Assembly: GCA_964006375.1 (NCBI GenBank)
Contig: OZ023269.1
Location: forward strand, 1,488,001 to 1,552,000
Direction: 5' to 3'
Source: Tillus elongatus
Taxonomy: Eukaryota; Arthropoda; Insecta; Coleoptera; Cleridae
Length of the DNA stretch: 64,000 bases
A program made the translations under genes and the position numbers. Of this stretch, positions 48,396-59,984 are shown in pieces. The notes under the pieces were generated by a model. It did not search any database and was not told where the DNA came from. It was given only the letters and a program-made list of their open reading frames with translations. How positions within the stretch are numbered: the first letter of the stretch is position 1; every line of letters begins with the position of its first letter.

Positions 48396-48960
48396 AGTTG
48401 AAGACACGACTATCGTGATCACTCTGGCATTATGTGCTTTCTACTGTATCTTCACTTGCATCTCGAGGACTCTGTACTTGACACTTTTCTCGCTGTACAA
48501 AATTGTTGTTGGTTATACACAGTCTCTATTGATAACATTTTATGTTAATTGAAGCTGTCGTGAAAACATACTATCTGGTTCCGCACCGAGATGGCGACCC
48601 TGTCGTATATCTCACAATGTTCTAAGAGGCTGGCTACCATATCCATATTACTTTATAGGTGTGTTCTTGCTGTAATTAGTATAGCGCTTTGACGGGCTCT
48701 AATTAGAGCGAAACCGGTCTACGTTTCTAACTATGGTGAGAATACACCTAGCCTTACATACATTGTCCCGGTATCAGAAAAGAAAAATGGGCCCGGGCTG
48801 TCAATTTACAAAATTGTTGGGTGGTTGTAGACCGTCTCTATTTATAACATTTTGTGTGATAGTAGCTGTCGTGACAACATACTACCTGGTTCCGCACCGA
48901 GATGGCGACGATAGGTCCATCGAGTTTATGCTCATTTGACTTGTCCTAGCAAGTCTTTCT
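48396..48960 (+). mobile_element. ~315-bp direct-repeat unit with degenerate hammerhead
   Basis: 48496-48600 and 48811-48912 are diverged direct copies (ACAAAATTGTTG, TCTCTATTGATAACATTTT, GAAGCTGTCGTGA, CTGGTTCCGCACCGAGATGG). The layout matches the 8453-8815 element: one ~0.3-kb unit plus the start of a second, with a hammerhead-like motif inside. Confidence 0.55.
48686..48723 (+). ncRNA. Degenerate hammerhead ribozyme
   Basis: TTGACGG (48689-48695) stands where CUGANGA is required. A perfect stem II GCTCT/AGAGC with an AATT loop follows, then GAAA (48710-48713), a palindromic stem III ACC/GGT, and a GTC cleavage site (C48719). Two core bases differ and stem I pairs poorly, so it is probably inactive. 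Confidence 0.5.
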
Positions 48961-48984
48961 GTTGCATTTTGTGAAGATGAGGGT

Positions 48985-49461
48985 TAAATTAATTTGACCT
49001 GAAAGACAAAAGTGATGACAGCAACGTAGTGGAACGCGATATCAACAAAATCTCGGGATGGTCCCGAGGTATAGAGACATTCGTCAGCACTTAATATCAA
49101 AAGCGCACATAATCCGCCTCATCGACCAATGGGGTTTGCTTGCATTTTCACTTTGGGTGGATTTGACCTAAAATACAAAATTGATTATAAAAACGTAGTG
49201 GGCTGTGATAGTAATAAAATCTCTAAAACATCGTACACTACTGGCCATCGTTAAAAATGTTGCTGAAAAAACATCTACCTATATTCCATCCTGTATCTTG
49301 TAGCAAGCAAGTGCAAATTTTGTAATTATCTACCAATTAGAATCCTCAAAAAACATCTGTCAACCTGTAAAAATTAGAGCAGATTAAGTGAACTCGATTT
49401 TGAGATACAAACGATCAAACAACAGCCAAAACGTAAGGTGTTCCACTTTAATTGACGCGTA
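48985..49461 (-). mobile_element. Detached right arm of the 38-kb Tc1-type element
   Basis: Matches 40425-40943 in order (TTGACCTGAAAGACAAAAGTG, AACGCGATATCAACAAAATC, AAAACGTAGTGGGCTGTGAT, TGTATCTTGTAGCAAGCAAG) and ends at the same point (GACGCGTA). A piece present at 40650-40715 is deleted near 49230. No transposase is attached. Confidence 0.8.
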
Positions 49462-49502
49462 CTGCATATAAAAAACGTGAAAAAAATATAAAGAGAAACA
49501 CG

Positions 49503-49894
49503 AGTTAACTTATTAGATAGACCTTTATACATATATTTTAGCTACCGAGGACAGCAGACAGACCGGTAGGCATCATGGAAATACCGATTAGAAAACGTAG
49601 CAATAGAAATGAACACACAATGGATGATGCTACGTCCACAGAAATGCACGTGCATCTTGAAAGTCACCTTCTTCAATAGACAATGGACCACTCCTAGTTG
49701 GGAAAGCTATAAGTAGGCACTCATCCACTGGAGAGGGTTCATTCTTTTCCATCACTCGTCAGTCTACAAGTCGTGCTATTTATCACATTTACGTTGATAA
49801 TTTATTTTTATATTTATCTCATTTTTTGTAACTAAGTTTTAAGTGTAATATTTTTATAATTAATGAATAACTTGTGTTAACAAGAAAGTTAACT
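49503..49894 (+). mobile_element. Possible solo LTR
   Basis: ACGAGTTAACTT at 49500-49511 and its exact complement AAGTTAACTCGT at 49886-49897 bound about 390 bp. A TATAAG box at 49708-49713 is followed about 30 bp on by an initiator-like TTCATTC (49738-49744), and AATAAA lies just beyond the right boundary. This resembles the control region of a Gypsy-type LTR, but no target-site duplication or internal region was found. It could also be a MITE. Confidence 0.3.
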
Positions 49895-50239
49895 CGTGCT
49901 TCTGAAAATAAACAAACGGCATTAGAGTTGAGCGAGGTTGGGAAAATCAACTCAATGGCAACCACAAAACATCCCTAAGCAACGCAAAGCTTGACTGGCG
50001 TAGAAAAGAAAACACGAGGCAGATTTTAGATCGAAAATTACAGCTTAGCAACGCAAAGCTCAGTTGGCACAAAAGCGCGCTCGCATCTATCAGAGGGTTC
50101 AGATACGTAATACTGACGCGAAGACTTTTGAGATTATACGTACTGTGGCCGTATTTGTGCAATTTGCACAAAACGCTGCTATTACAAGCAATTTCAAAAT
50201 GTAACATATAATGCATCCGCTTTATCTTATCTCCCTTCT
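49895..50239. other. Unassigned spacer
   Basis: Contains an internal direct repeat: GCAACGCAAAGCTTGACTGG (49979-49998) and GCAACGCAAAGCTCAGTTGG (50048-50067). No gene recognised. Confidence 0.45.
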
Positions 50240-50650
50240 GAATTCATTGATGGTTGTTGCCCTTATTTGGTGAAACTTGTCCATACCACATACATACTTG
50301 GAGACTACTTCTCTGGCTTCACTGTTGGTTTTCGTTTTTGTAGGTGAAGGACGTAGCCAGCGCGTAAGCTAACTGGAGCAAGTGCCCCTTACGAATTCTG
50401 GATGTTCTAGGATGTTCTTCAACGTTTCTGTGGCTATAGTTTCGCTGCTTGACAGCATTCTCAGACAGATTAAAATTGAATTGATATGATGTTTTGATCA
50501 AAAAAATTATCAAATTGAAAATAAAATGAAATGAAACACAGATGACAGAAGAGACTTTCAAAATGTCTATGTGATGTATGTCAATATTTAACATAAAAAT
50601 AGAACTAGCCTATAATAACTATGATAACAGTTACAACAATAAAATAACTA
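50240..50650 (-). repeat. Right arm of the 3.4-kb inverted-repeat block
   Basis: Complement of 47226-47675 (GGTTTTCGTTTTTGTAGGTG, GCTAACTGGAGCAAGTGCC, GACAGCATTCTCAGACAG). Arms of about 0.4 kb differ by small indels. The enclosed region holds several separate insertions, so the pair may be an old foldback-type element or an inverted duplication. Confidence 0.8.
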
Positions 50651-51130
50651 AACAATATACACCATAATGTGACAAACTCTAGTGTCATTTTTGGTCTTAA
50701 ATAAAATTGAATATTTTGGCAAAAATATGGATATGTTAGGATGAATCGTAAATGGAAAAGTAGAATAAAGATATGAGGGTTTGTTGCAAATGTAGGCAAC
50801 GGTTATGGCATCAGATGGAAAAAATTGGAAGCAAAAAGAAATTTGATTTGGTATGTCAAAATTTGGAGTGTGAAATTTGGATTCTTACTGTCAAGCAATT
50901 TTGGATATAATATTTTATATTAAATTACGTTACTGTACACCACAAGTCGTTAACTTATTGCATTAGCGTACTGTATAATTTAAACAAATTAATTTAAAAA
51001 AATAAAAAAATAATTAATAACAGTATAAAAACAGTCTCTGTACAACGAAAATATTGACGTACATCAACTCATTATCTTATTACAACTTTTTTGAAAGAAT
51101 AGTTAAATTTATTTTCGTTGACTTATTTAA
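50651..51130. other. No recognisable feature
   Basis: AT-rich DNA without a recognisable gene or repeat. Confidence 0.5.
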
Positions 51131-51466
51131 TTAGAAAGAAGAATATCCAAGAAAGGGGAATTCATCAGTTTGCTCGTTTAAAACAAGGTAGTTATTGTCG
51201 TGTGTGTGCTTTTTGACTTCTAAAGCTTCAAAAAAGTCTAGTTTACGTTTGTTATTATAAAAATGTAGTGGTTGTATGCGGTTATTTACTGTAGGTCTAT
51301 GTGCGGTATCAATAATATGTTTTGCAAATGTAGATTTGTCAGCGTGGTTATTTCTAAATGCATAAATATGTTCTTTGTATCGGGTGTTAAAATTTCTAGA
51401 AGTTTTACCTATATAGATTGCGTTACAATGTGCAGAAGGTACTTCAACAGCCCACTGGAAAATTTG
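51131..51466 (-). pseudogene. Second Penelope-like GIY-YIG endonuclease fragment
   Basis: This frame has no ATG at its start and is easily missed. Minus strand: AVEVPSAHCNAIYIGKTSRN, TRYKEHIYAFRNNHADKS, TFAKHIIDTAHRP, LDFFEALEVKKH and NEQTDEFPFLGYSSF before a stop at 51131-51133. YIG, the Arg and the Glu-His of the nuclease and the C-terminal LNEQT-type end of Penelope-like proteins are kept. The GIY half reads AVE, and an in-frame stop lies at 51467-51469 just upstream. Only about 112 codons remain and no reverse transcriptase is seen. It differs strongly from the 34-kb copy, so it is a different PLE lineage. Confidence 0.82.
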
Positions 51467-52344
51467 TTATTGTTAAAGTTTTATGCATATACCCAACAAA
51501 TAAGCAAGTGAATGAGCACAACAAACATGTGATTAAAAATTCAAACTATTACGTTGCAGGTTCTAGTTAACAGTTTAATTGTCATGTCATTTGTAAATGC
51601 AAAGCTAATAATTAGTGAACATAAAAAAAGATATGAAACTTTTTATCGGAACGTTTAATCAGGTAAGTAATGTTTGGTTTGTGGGGCCGCTATTCATGCT
51701 AGTTGAGAATCTTAGATAAAACAGTTTAATTGTACCTGTGTATATAGTCATATTGCGATAATTGTACTATAACTATTGTTAACCATTATTACGTCTCTCG
51801 CCTGACCTAACTCATTGAATAAAGCCAACAACTGAACGATTATATAGAAATTACGATTATTTTTGTTAATCATGCCCTTTACGTAGCAACTATCTATATT
51901 GTGAATTCCATACTTTTTATTTACTAGGTCAGCCTGTTAAAAACATATCGATGACATTCTGACAAAAGACGTAAACGCTATTTGGTAAATCGGAGGGAAA
52001 ACTTGCAATGCTCGTTTTTTATTAGTACCTAAATGGAGTAAACCTAACAATATGCGTTAAAAAATTTGAATGAAAATTCGGCAAAAATGTCCAAATTAGA
52101 TTAGGATTAAATGATTCGCTAATACTTACTAGAATTTTGCTACTAATAAGAATATAAGTAGTGTTACCTCAGAAAAATATTGCCTATATTTTAAACAAGT
52201 TGACTCCAAGAAATAAATTTAGGCATTAAGTCGTAACATTCCTGAGGGTAAATAAAAACGCGGCAAAGTACAATGAAGGGGCATTTAGGCACTCAATGGT
52301 TATTTTCTATAAATAGATTACCAAGAACGATATTTTTTTCTCCA
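51467..52344. other. No recognisable feature
   Basis: No reverse transcriptase motif was found upstream (minus sense) of the PLE fragment, nor any other gene. Confidence 0.45.
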
Positions 52345-52512
52345 TCAGGACTTGTCCGCGTCTTTGCCGCCCCCATAGCACCGCTTATTGTGCAAGCCCT
52401 TTGTCTTTTCTACTCCACCCATTCCAAGATCACTGTGCCTTCAACTAGTCTGCATAGCAATTGCTGGGGTGAAGTTTTATATTGCTCTGTCTCCGGACTA
52501 GGCTGACAAGAA
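52345..52512 (+). repeat. Dispersed repeat C, copy 2
   Basis: Same order as 24826-25000 (CTTGTCCGCGTCTTTGCCGC, CTCCACCCATTCCAAGATCA, CAACTAGTCTGCATAG, GGGTGAAGTTTTATATTGCTC). Both copies have the same orientation. Confidence 0.6.
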
Positions 52513-52933
52513 CGATATTGCCTTCCAGCGAACTACGGCAGAGATGACGATTTCTTAAGCGAAGTATAAATCACACCTCATATATATACAACTAATTAAG
52601 AAAGCTTTACAAGAAAAAGAGACAACGTCGACTAAGACGCAGGTTGTGTCGAACTAACCAGGAAGAGGGTGGGCGGTTGTGAACAAGACCGCTCTCTTCT
52701 TCTATCGTGAGTCACAGTGCAATTACCTTGTTAAAAAATCTCAGCGTACAGTAGGCCAAAGCGGCGATGCCAAGCCTCTTAGAAGCTAACGAAGTTACTT
52801 TCCTTTTCGGAAATTGTTTTTAGAAATCCCTCCGAAAATTGTTCTGTGGTAATACTAACATCAATTGTTTACAAGAACTAAACAGAATTTTGCGCTACAA
52901 AAATCATGGATGTCTATATTTTCTTTGTGTATG

Positions 52934-52935
<2 letters not shown>
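52513..52935. other. No recognisable feature
   Basis: GC-richer than average, but no gene recognised. Similarity to an upstream LINE part was not found. Confidence 0.4.

Positions 52936-53016
<81 letters not shown>
52936..53016. repeat. (TA)n microsatellite at LINE 5' break
   Basis: About 80 bp of alternating TA directly abutting the truncated 5' end of the LINE. Confidence 0.97.
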
Positions 53017-53019
<3 letters not shown>

Positions 53020-54831
53020 GTGTCAGGGTCTTGTCTGCAACTAAACAGTCGCTTTATGAGGAGATGGTGGAGAGAAATATCCGCTTTGATCCTTGATCCG
53101 GCTAGCTTCTGGAGGTATGCCAACCTCAAAAAAGGTCAATCCGGCCAGTCTACGCTCTCGTATAGATGGGAGGTTGAGGCAAGCGATGCAGATGCAGACA
53201 ATGCTTTTGCTGAGTTTTTTTAGGGCTCGTGCTCGGATGCGTCTTGCGGCGTTTTAGTGGGCTGTACTAACTGTTACAGTATTGGGACAGCCGTGGATAT
53301 CAAACGGGTTTCGGAAGAACAGGTCTTAAGCGCGTTGCTTAAGATAAAACCCAAGCACACATCGGCCCCTGACCAAATTCCAGCTTTTCTGGTTAGGGAT
53401 CGTGCTCACATACTTATTCAGCCCTTGACTATAGTGTTCAATATATCGCTGGGGTCTTCTGTATTTCCTAGCACCTGGAAGAAGGCGAAGTCAATACCTG
53501 TTCCAAAAGGAGGTGATTATACGTTGATTGAGAACCATAGACAAGTTGCCATAATGGACAACTTTGCGAAAGTGTTCGAGATTGTCTTGTATGAGATAAT
53601 TTCGTTTGCGGTAAAAAATGTGATTAGCAGCACTCAGCATGGCTTCCTGAGGGGCCGCTCCACGACCACTAACTTAATCAGCATAACTGAATATATATGT
53701 GCTGCCATGGACAACGGGTCGCAGACGGATGTTATCTACCTGGACCTCTCCAGGGCCTTTGATAGATTAAATTACGATTTTCTTTTGAGGAAACTGGATA
53801 ACATGGATTTCTCACCGAACTTGCTGAAGTTTATGGAATCATATCTTCGTGATAGAGTTAGAGTTGTCCACTAGCATGGGTGTCAGTCCGTGGGGGTCTT
53901 GGCTGAATCAGGTGTTTCTCAGGGATTTGTTCCGGGACCCTTGCTGTTCAATCTGTTCATCAATGATATTTCGGATGTCATCGACTTACCCCATCTTCTG
54001 TATGCGGATGATGTAAAAATATTCTCATCCGTTGCTGGTCTCTGCGATTGTTCGGTGCTTAAGGGATGTTTGCGTAGAGTTCAACACTGGTGCTCCATTA
54101 ACAACCTCCCACTGAATATTAAAAAATGTGTTGTAAAGTCTTATACGCTCAACTGCCGTGTAATCGAGTTCCCATATTCCATAGATGGACAGCCTCTTCT
54201 AAGACCTGCAACCTTTAAAGACTTGGGTGTTGTCTTTGACTCGAAACTATCGTTCGTGGAGAACTATGAACATGCTATTGCTAGGGCATCGAAGACACTA
54301 GGATTTCTTATTCGCAATTCCAGTTCCTTTCATATTGCGGACACTTTGAGGCTGCTGTTCGGTGCCTATGTGCGGCCGTATCTGGAATATGCCTATGTGA
54401 TTTGGTCTTCTCTGTAATACGTCCATATAAGGGCTCTTGAGGGTGTCCAACGCATATTTGTAAAGTTCCTTGCATACAGAGTGGATCGGGTATATCCTGC
54501 TACTGGTACACCACAGGCCGATTTACTGTCGAGGTTCTCATTGGAATTTCTGCAGGCTAGGCGTAATTATTCTGATCTCTTCCTGATATGTAATTTACTG
54601 CACAGTAGGATCGTCTATCCTGAACTTTTGCGCACTCTGCTTTTTCACACCCCTAGAGTCAACGCTAGAAGACACGATTTCTTTTATCTGCCGCCACCTA
54701 GGACCAATGTTAGGCTTAGCTCACCGATTTACAGATCGTGCTCCATTTATAACAGCGTGCATCAGCCAATAAACATATTGTGTTGTGGTGAGTCTGAGCT
54801 GAGACACGTTGTATCGCTGCTTGGTAATTAG
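53017..54831 (+). pseudogene. jockey-type LINE reverse transcriptase, nearly continuous frame
   Basis: One reading frame runs from about 53093 to the stop at 54829-54831, broken only by in-frame stops at 53221, 53872 and 54415. Landmarks in order: DPASFWRYANLKKG, AFAEFF, TSAPDQIPAFLVRD, FPSTWKKAKSIPVPKGG, the fingers segment with HRQVAIMDNFAKVFE, TQHGFLRGRSTTTNLI, VIYLDLSRAFDRLNYDFLL with the first catalytic Asp, SGVSQGFVPGPLLFNLFIND (a degraded GVPQGSVLGPLLF), LLYADDVKIF with the Asp pair, FKDLGVVFDSKLSF, and the C-terminal RPYLEYAYVIWSS and VQRIFVKFL. A 7-bp tandem duplication (TTGATCC at 53086-53092 and 53093-53099) shifts the frame near the 5' end. The endonuclease is missing through truncation at a (TA)n tract. 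It is the best preserved retroelement gene here, but not functional. Confidence 0.92.
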
Positions 54832-54933
54832 TAGTACTTTTACGATGTTAATTTTTCTAGTGTATGCTATGTATTTTATATTATATTCATACTCTTAATT
54901 TGGGATAATTCCCGTTGAGTATTTGTATTAAAG

Positions 54934-54970
<37 letters not shown>
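54832..54970 (+). mobile_element. LINE 3' UTR with (TA)n tail
   Basis: After the stop, about 100 bp of 3' sequence ends GTATTAAAGAAATATATA and runs into a (TA)n tract at 54935-54970. A microsatellite tail in place of poly(A) is known in some LINEs. Here it may be the original tail or later expansion. Confidence 0.65.
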
Positions 54971-54974
<4 letters not shown>

Positions 54975-56814
54975 AAGCAGTAATTTAAAATTCTAAAGTA
55001 AATTATAACGACCCGAAGTACGTGGCCACCGAACGCTAATTAAGTTAGCTGATAATTTAAAATTAAGAACAGCCCTCTTTGTTTATTGCGATGCTCTGAT
55101 AACCGTTTAATCTGTTTTCGAAATTTTCATCAAAAATAAGTTTTATGTTCAGAAAATCTGTAAAGCATTTTGTAAATATTGACGAATAGTCAAGTTGAGC
55201 TACATTACAATGATATCACTAGGCTTATCAGTTGTCACTACCGGAAGAACATTTTTAAAATATTGTTTCGTTTCGCTTTATAGCATCAGTAATAACTGAA
55301 TGTCAAATTAAAATGTCAAAATTTATTGTGAAAAATTGACACCGCATTTCTAAGTCAATAGATATTAAGTATAAAAAGCTTTATATAGGATTAAGATGGA
55401 CGTATGGAGAAAGTGCGCAGATCTTGGTCAGAAAAACGTATTTTAAGGAGACTGGTTTGACAGTTATGACAATAATTTTTGGGCAAATTTGTTTAAATAT
55501 GAACATAATTTAAAATGTGTTTTTACAAGCACAAGCTACGGCTTCTTTGTACAACACTTTGTATAATGGTATGTCAAATATATTATTATTACTATTCAAG
55601 AAACACATAAATGCAACAAATATAGGTACAGCTCAATTGTTTAGAATTTTTATTGTTTCTAGTCATTTTCTAAGTGTTAGTTGAAGCTAAGGTAATGTTA
55701 TTTATTTAAATTGTACGCCTTATAGAACATTATACTAATTAATTAAACTAAATATGACAGTGTTCTTAACAATGTGTAGTCTTATGTAATAAATCAAACA
55801 ATATTGCCTACAGCTTATTTAGGGTAATAAACTCACATATGAGAATTAGATTATCTGGGATAATAAACCCCAACTCATTCAATTATCCATATTATGTCGT
55901 GCTGCTGTATTCTAAGTGATTTATTTCGCCAATATTATGAAACAAGACATATGATACCTTTAACTTGTTAATATAGGTGATAAAATAATTTAACCACAAA
56001 ATATATACATAATATTGATTTCGTAAAAAAAGAGCATCAAATTAAAAACAGCCAAAGTTTAGTATGTTCAGTAAATTTCATGCACTTGTTTTACAAGTCT
56101 TCTAACGGCTTTCGCCTGACTAAATCCTAACGTTACCCGGCTTCTAATACGTCACAATTTTTAAAGGAGTATAGAAAAGAGAATAAATAAATGGAAATTA
56201 GAGAAAGAGATAAAAAATTGTTAAAATGAGAGAAATAGTATATGCAATCTGTTGGGCGACTCCAGCCTTGGCAGTTTGTACCGGCGGATATAACAATTGG
56301 TTATGTCAAGCTTTGACCGGTAAAAATTTAACTAGATAACAAGTGAAAATTATCGACATTTTTAAAGTGATGACATTCAAAGATTTGTAAATATGTGAAA
56401 GAAACATGTTATAGAAATAGATGCAAGACTCTGATTTACAAATCCTAACGTAAATTTAAGTCTTGCATTACCACAATGTAAATAAATGCATTATAAAATT
56501 AAGTAACTGTAGTGAAGAAGCTAAAGGTGTTGTTCTTTTCAAAAGACCAGAATAAACAAAAAAAGTAGTGCCGGTAAATCTTTTGATAGAAAACGTGTTG
56601 TCAATATGTGCAGTTCTTTATTTATTTAAAAAAAAGAGGAAACCGAATTTCTTTACAAATTCACCACTGTGAGTATATTACGCGTTTTTTTTTGTTTGTT
56701 TCGTTTCTTAACATCTAATGTCAGTTTGAAGGGTAAGCGATTCAAACAAAGGTTACTTTTAAAGTCGTGAGTATCAATTTTGTTATATATGACCATTACC
56801 AGGTGTAATATATC
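54971..56814. other. No recognisable feature
   Basis: About 1.8 kb of AT-rich DNA with no gene, RNA gene or repeat that I can identify. Confidence 0.5.
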
Positions 56815-57441
56815 AAATAAACTCATTATTATGAGTAAATTCCAGCCTGGAATTTATCCATGGAGTACTTAGGGCCTTAAGGGCTGCCTGGCTGTCTGTG
56901 TCTATGAGGATCCGCTTGTTGGTGTAGCCCCTCCTCTTGTTCTCTCGCACACAGTGCAAGATTGCGTACATTTCTGCCTGAAAGACCGTTGCATGAGCCC
57001 CGGGGGAAATACTGTGACTTACCCCCGATCCTTCAGAATAAACGCCTGCCCCCGTCCCACGCTCCTCGCCGGGTCCGTCTGTGAACCAGACGAGCGCGTC
57101 CCGTGGTACTCCTGGCATCTCCCCCCCCCCCCCAATGCCTTGCAGTCGGGGATTACCTCTGTAAAATTATTTTCCCTATGGATTGGCGGGCTCGCGAAGT
57201 CTGACCTCATTTCAAGCATGGGCTTCTTTACGATCCCCTGAATCTTGCAGTGACCCCTGCAGCCTGGGTTGGCCTTTAATATATCACTGCAGGCTAGTTT
57301 GTATAGTCCTATCCTAGCCTCCTCATAATAATTAAGTGTAGGGTTGGATCTAGCAACACCTCCATGGCGGCTGTTGGGATTGGCTCCTGTGATGCCGAGG
57401 CAAGTTGTAAAGAGGCCAAACAACACACTACACCTGCACAT
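56815..57441 (-). pseudogene. LINE C-terminal region with RNase H domain
   Basis: Minus strand, first block (57441-57134): YEEARIGLYKLACSDILKAN, GIVKKPMLEMRSDFASPP and TEVIPDCKALG, the linker between reverse transcriptase and RNase H in R1/I/jockey-type LINEs. Second block in another frame (57118-56815): WFTDGPGEERGTGAGVYSEG with the first RNase H Asp, TVFQAEMYAILHCV with the Glu, and LIDTDSQAALKAL with the next Asp. The frame changes at a run of 13 C (57121-57133). The protein stops after NSRLEF, so the end of the RNase H domain is missing. RNase H would remove the RNA template during reverse transcription. Confidence 0.85.
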
Positions 57442-58199
57442 ATATCTCTCACTCTCTTTAACGAATAATGGACGCTCTGCGCGAGACAGAAACAGCGTTG
57501 CGGACAGACACGTGTGTCAAGAAGCTTCATCAGCGGCAGCGGTTGTGAAAACAAACCTAGGCCATTCTGTGATAGACTAGTGGTGCCATTACCACGCATT
57601 TTGTACTAATGAAGCTTCGAGCTATCGCTATTGTTTTGAACCTCGGTTAATCACTGAGTAAGTTGTAGTAACTGATCTAATTGTTTTCAGTCAACTAAGT
57701 TGGAATTTGTCCCGAAATTACCGTAGAGTCATTGCCGTCTTCAATTAATCTCCTTGGTTAAAGGAGATAATCAAAGGGGTTCCTCAGGTAGCTTACGTAC
57801 GAAAGAATTTTCTTTACCCAAGTTACCCTACTGAAAATTAACAGCTTTCAATTCAGTCTGTGACATTTATTTTCTTTTTGTTGGCTATGTTAGGTTTACT
57901 TGAGGATACATTTCTGTTTAACCATCTACAAGGTAGGCAAATCTTAACTAAATTTCATCGACAAACAGTCTCTAACTTTGTCGGTTACTTATTTATTGCT
58001 GCTTGTGTAAAAAGGGGGAAACGGAAAACTGTGGAAAATTGTTGATGTTAATATTGTTATTTGTTTGTAAAAAATTAGATCGTATCGTATCAGTAAAATA
58101 ATTGCAACTTGAAATTTCTGGTGCAAGAATCAGAAAACAGGAGGAAAACTATACTAAAATATGTGGATATTGTAGTTAAAGCCAAATCTAACAAGTCTC
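57442..58199. other. Unassigned, with a degenerate hammerhead-like patch
   Basis: At 57498-57540 the minus strand has CTGATGA followed by AGCTTCTTGACACACGTGTC, similar to the hammerhead at 8529-8573 but with GACA in place of GAAA and a disrupted stem II. No gene recognised. Confidence 0.4.
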
Positions 58200-58400
58200 C
58201 AAGAAAAAATCTGATTACAAAATTTTTAGCTCAAAAAATAACAAAGGTATGTTGATAAAATTACGTCTATATGATTCATCAGAGAGAGCCGTTACTATAC
58301 ACCAAAACTAAAGTTTTTAAGTTGATGGAAAATTGAGTTATTAAAATTTAAAGCATTTAATGAAAATTCGCTACCATAACACACTTGCTGCGTCCCGATT
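58200..58400 (+). mobile_element. Family A right end
   Basis: GCTCAAAAAATAACAAAGGT, CTATACACCAAAACTAAAG, and a right tip TTCGCTACCATAACACAC, CTTGCTGCGTCC (58366-58395). Confidence 0.6.

Positions 58401-59902
<1,502 letters not shown>

Positions 59903-59977
<75 letters not shown>
59903..59977. repeat. (TA)n microsatellite within or at the end of a LINE remnant
   Basis: About 75 bp of alternating TA abutting the degraded end of the minus-strand LINE remnant. Confidence 0.97.
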
Positions 59978-59978
<1 letters not shown>

Positions 59979-59984
59979 CATTCA

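Noticed and set aside
57498..57540. A further active hammerhead on the minus strand
   Set aside because: CTGATGA is present, but GAAA reads GACA and stem II cannot form; at best a dead relative of the copy at 8529-8573.
57019..57599. Frames of 78-140 codons on both strands around the RNase H remnant
   Set aside because: Only the minus-strand parts named in the RNase H entry match the LINE family; the rest are shadows or out of frame extensions.
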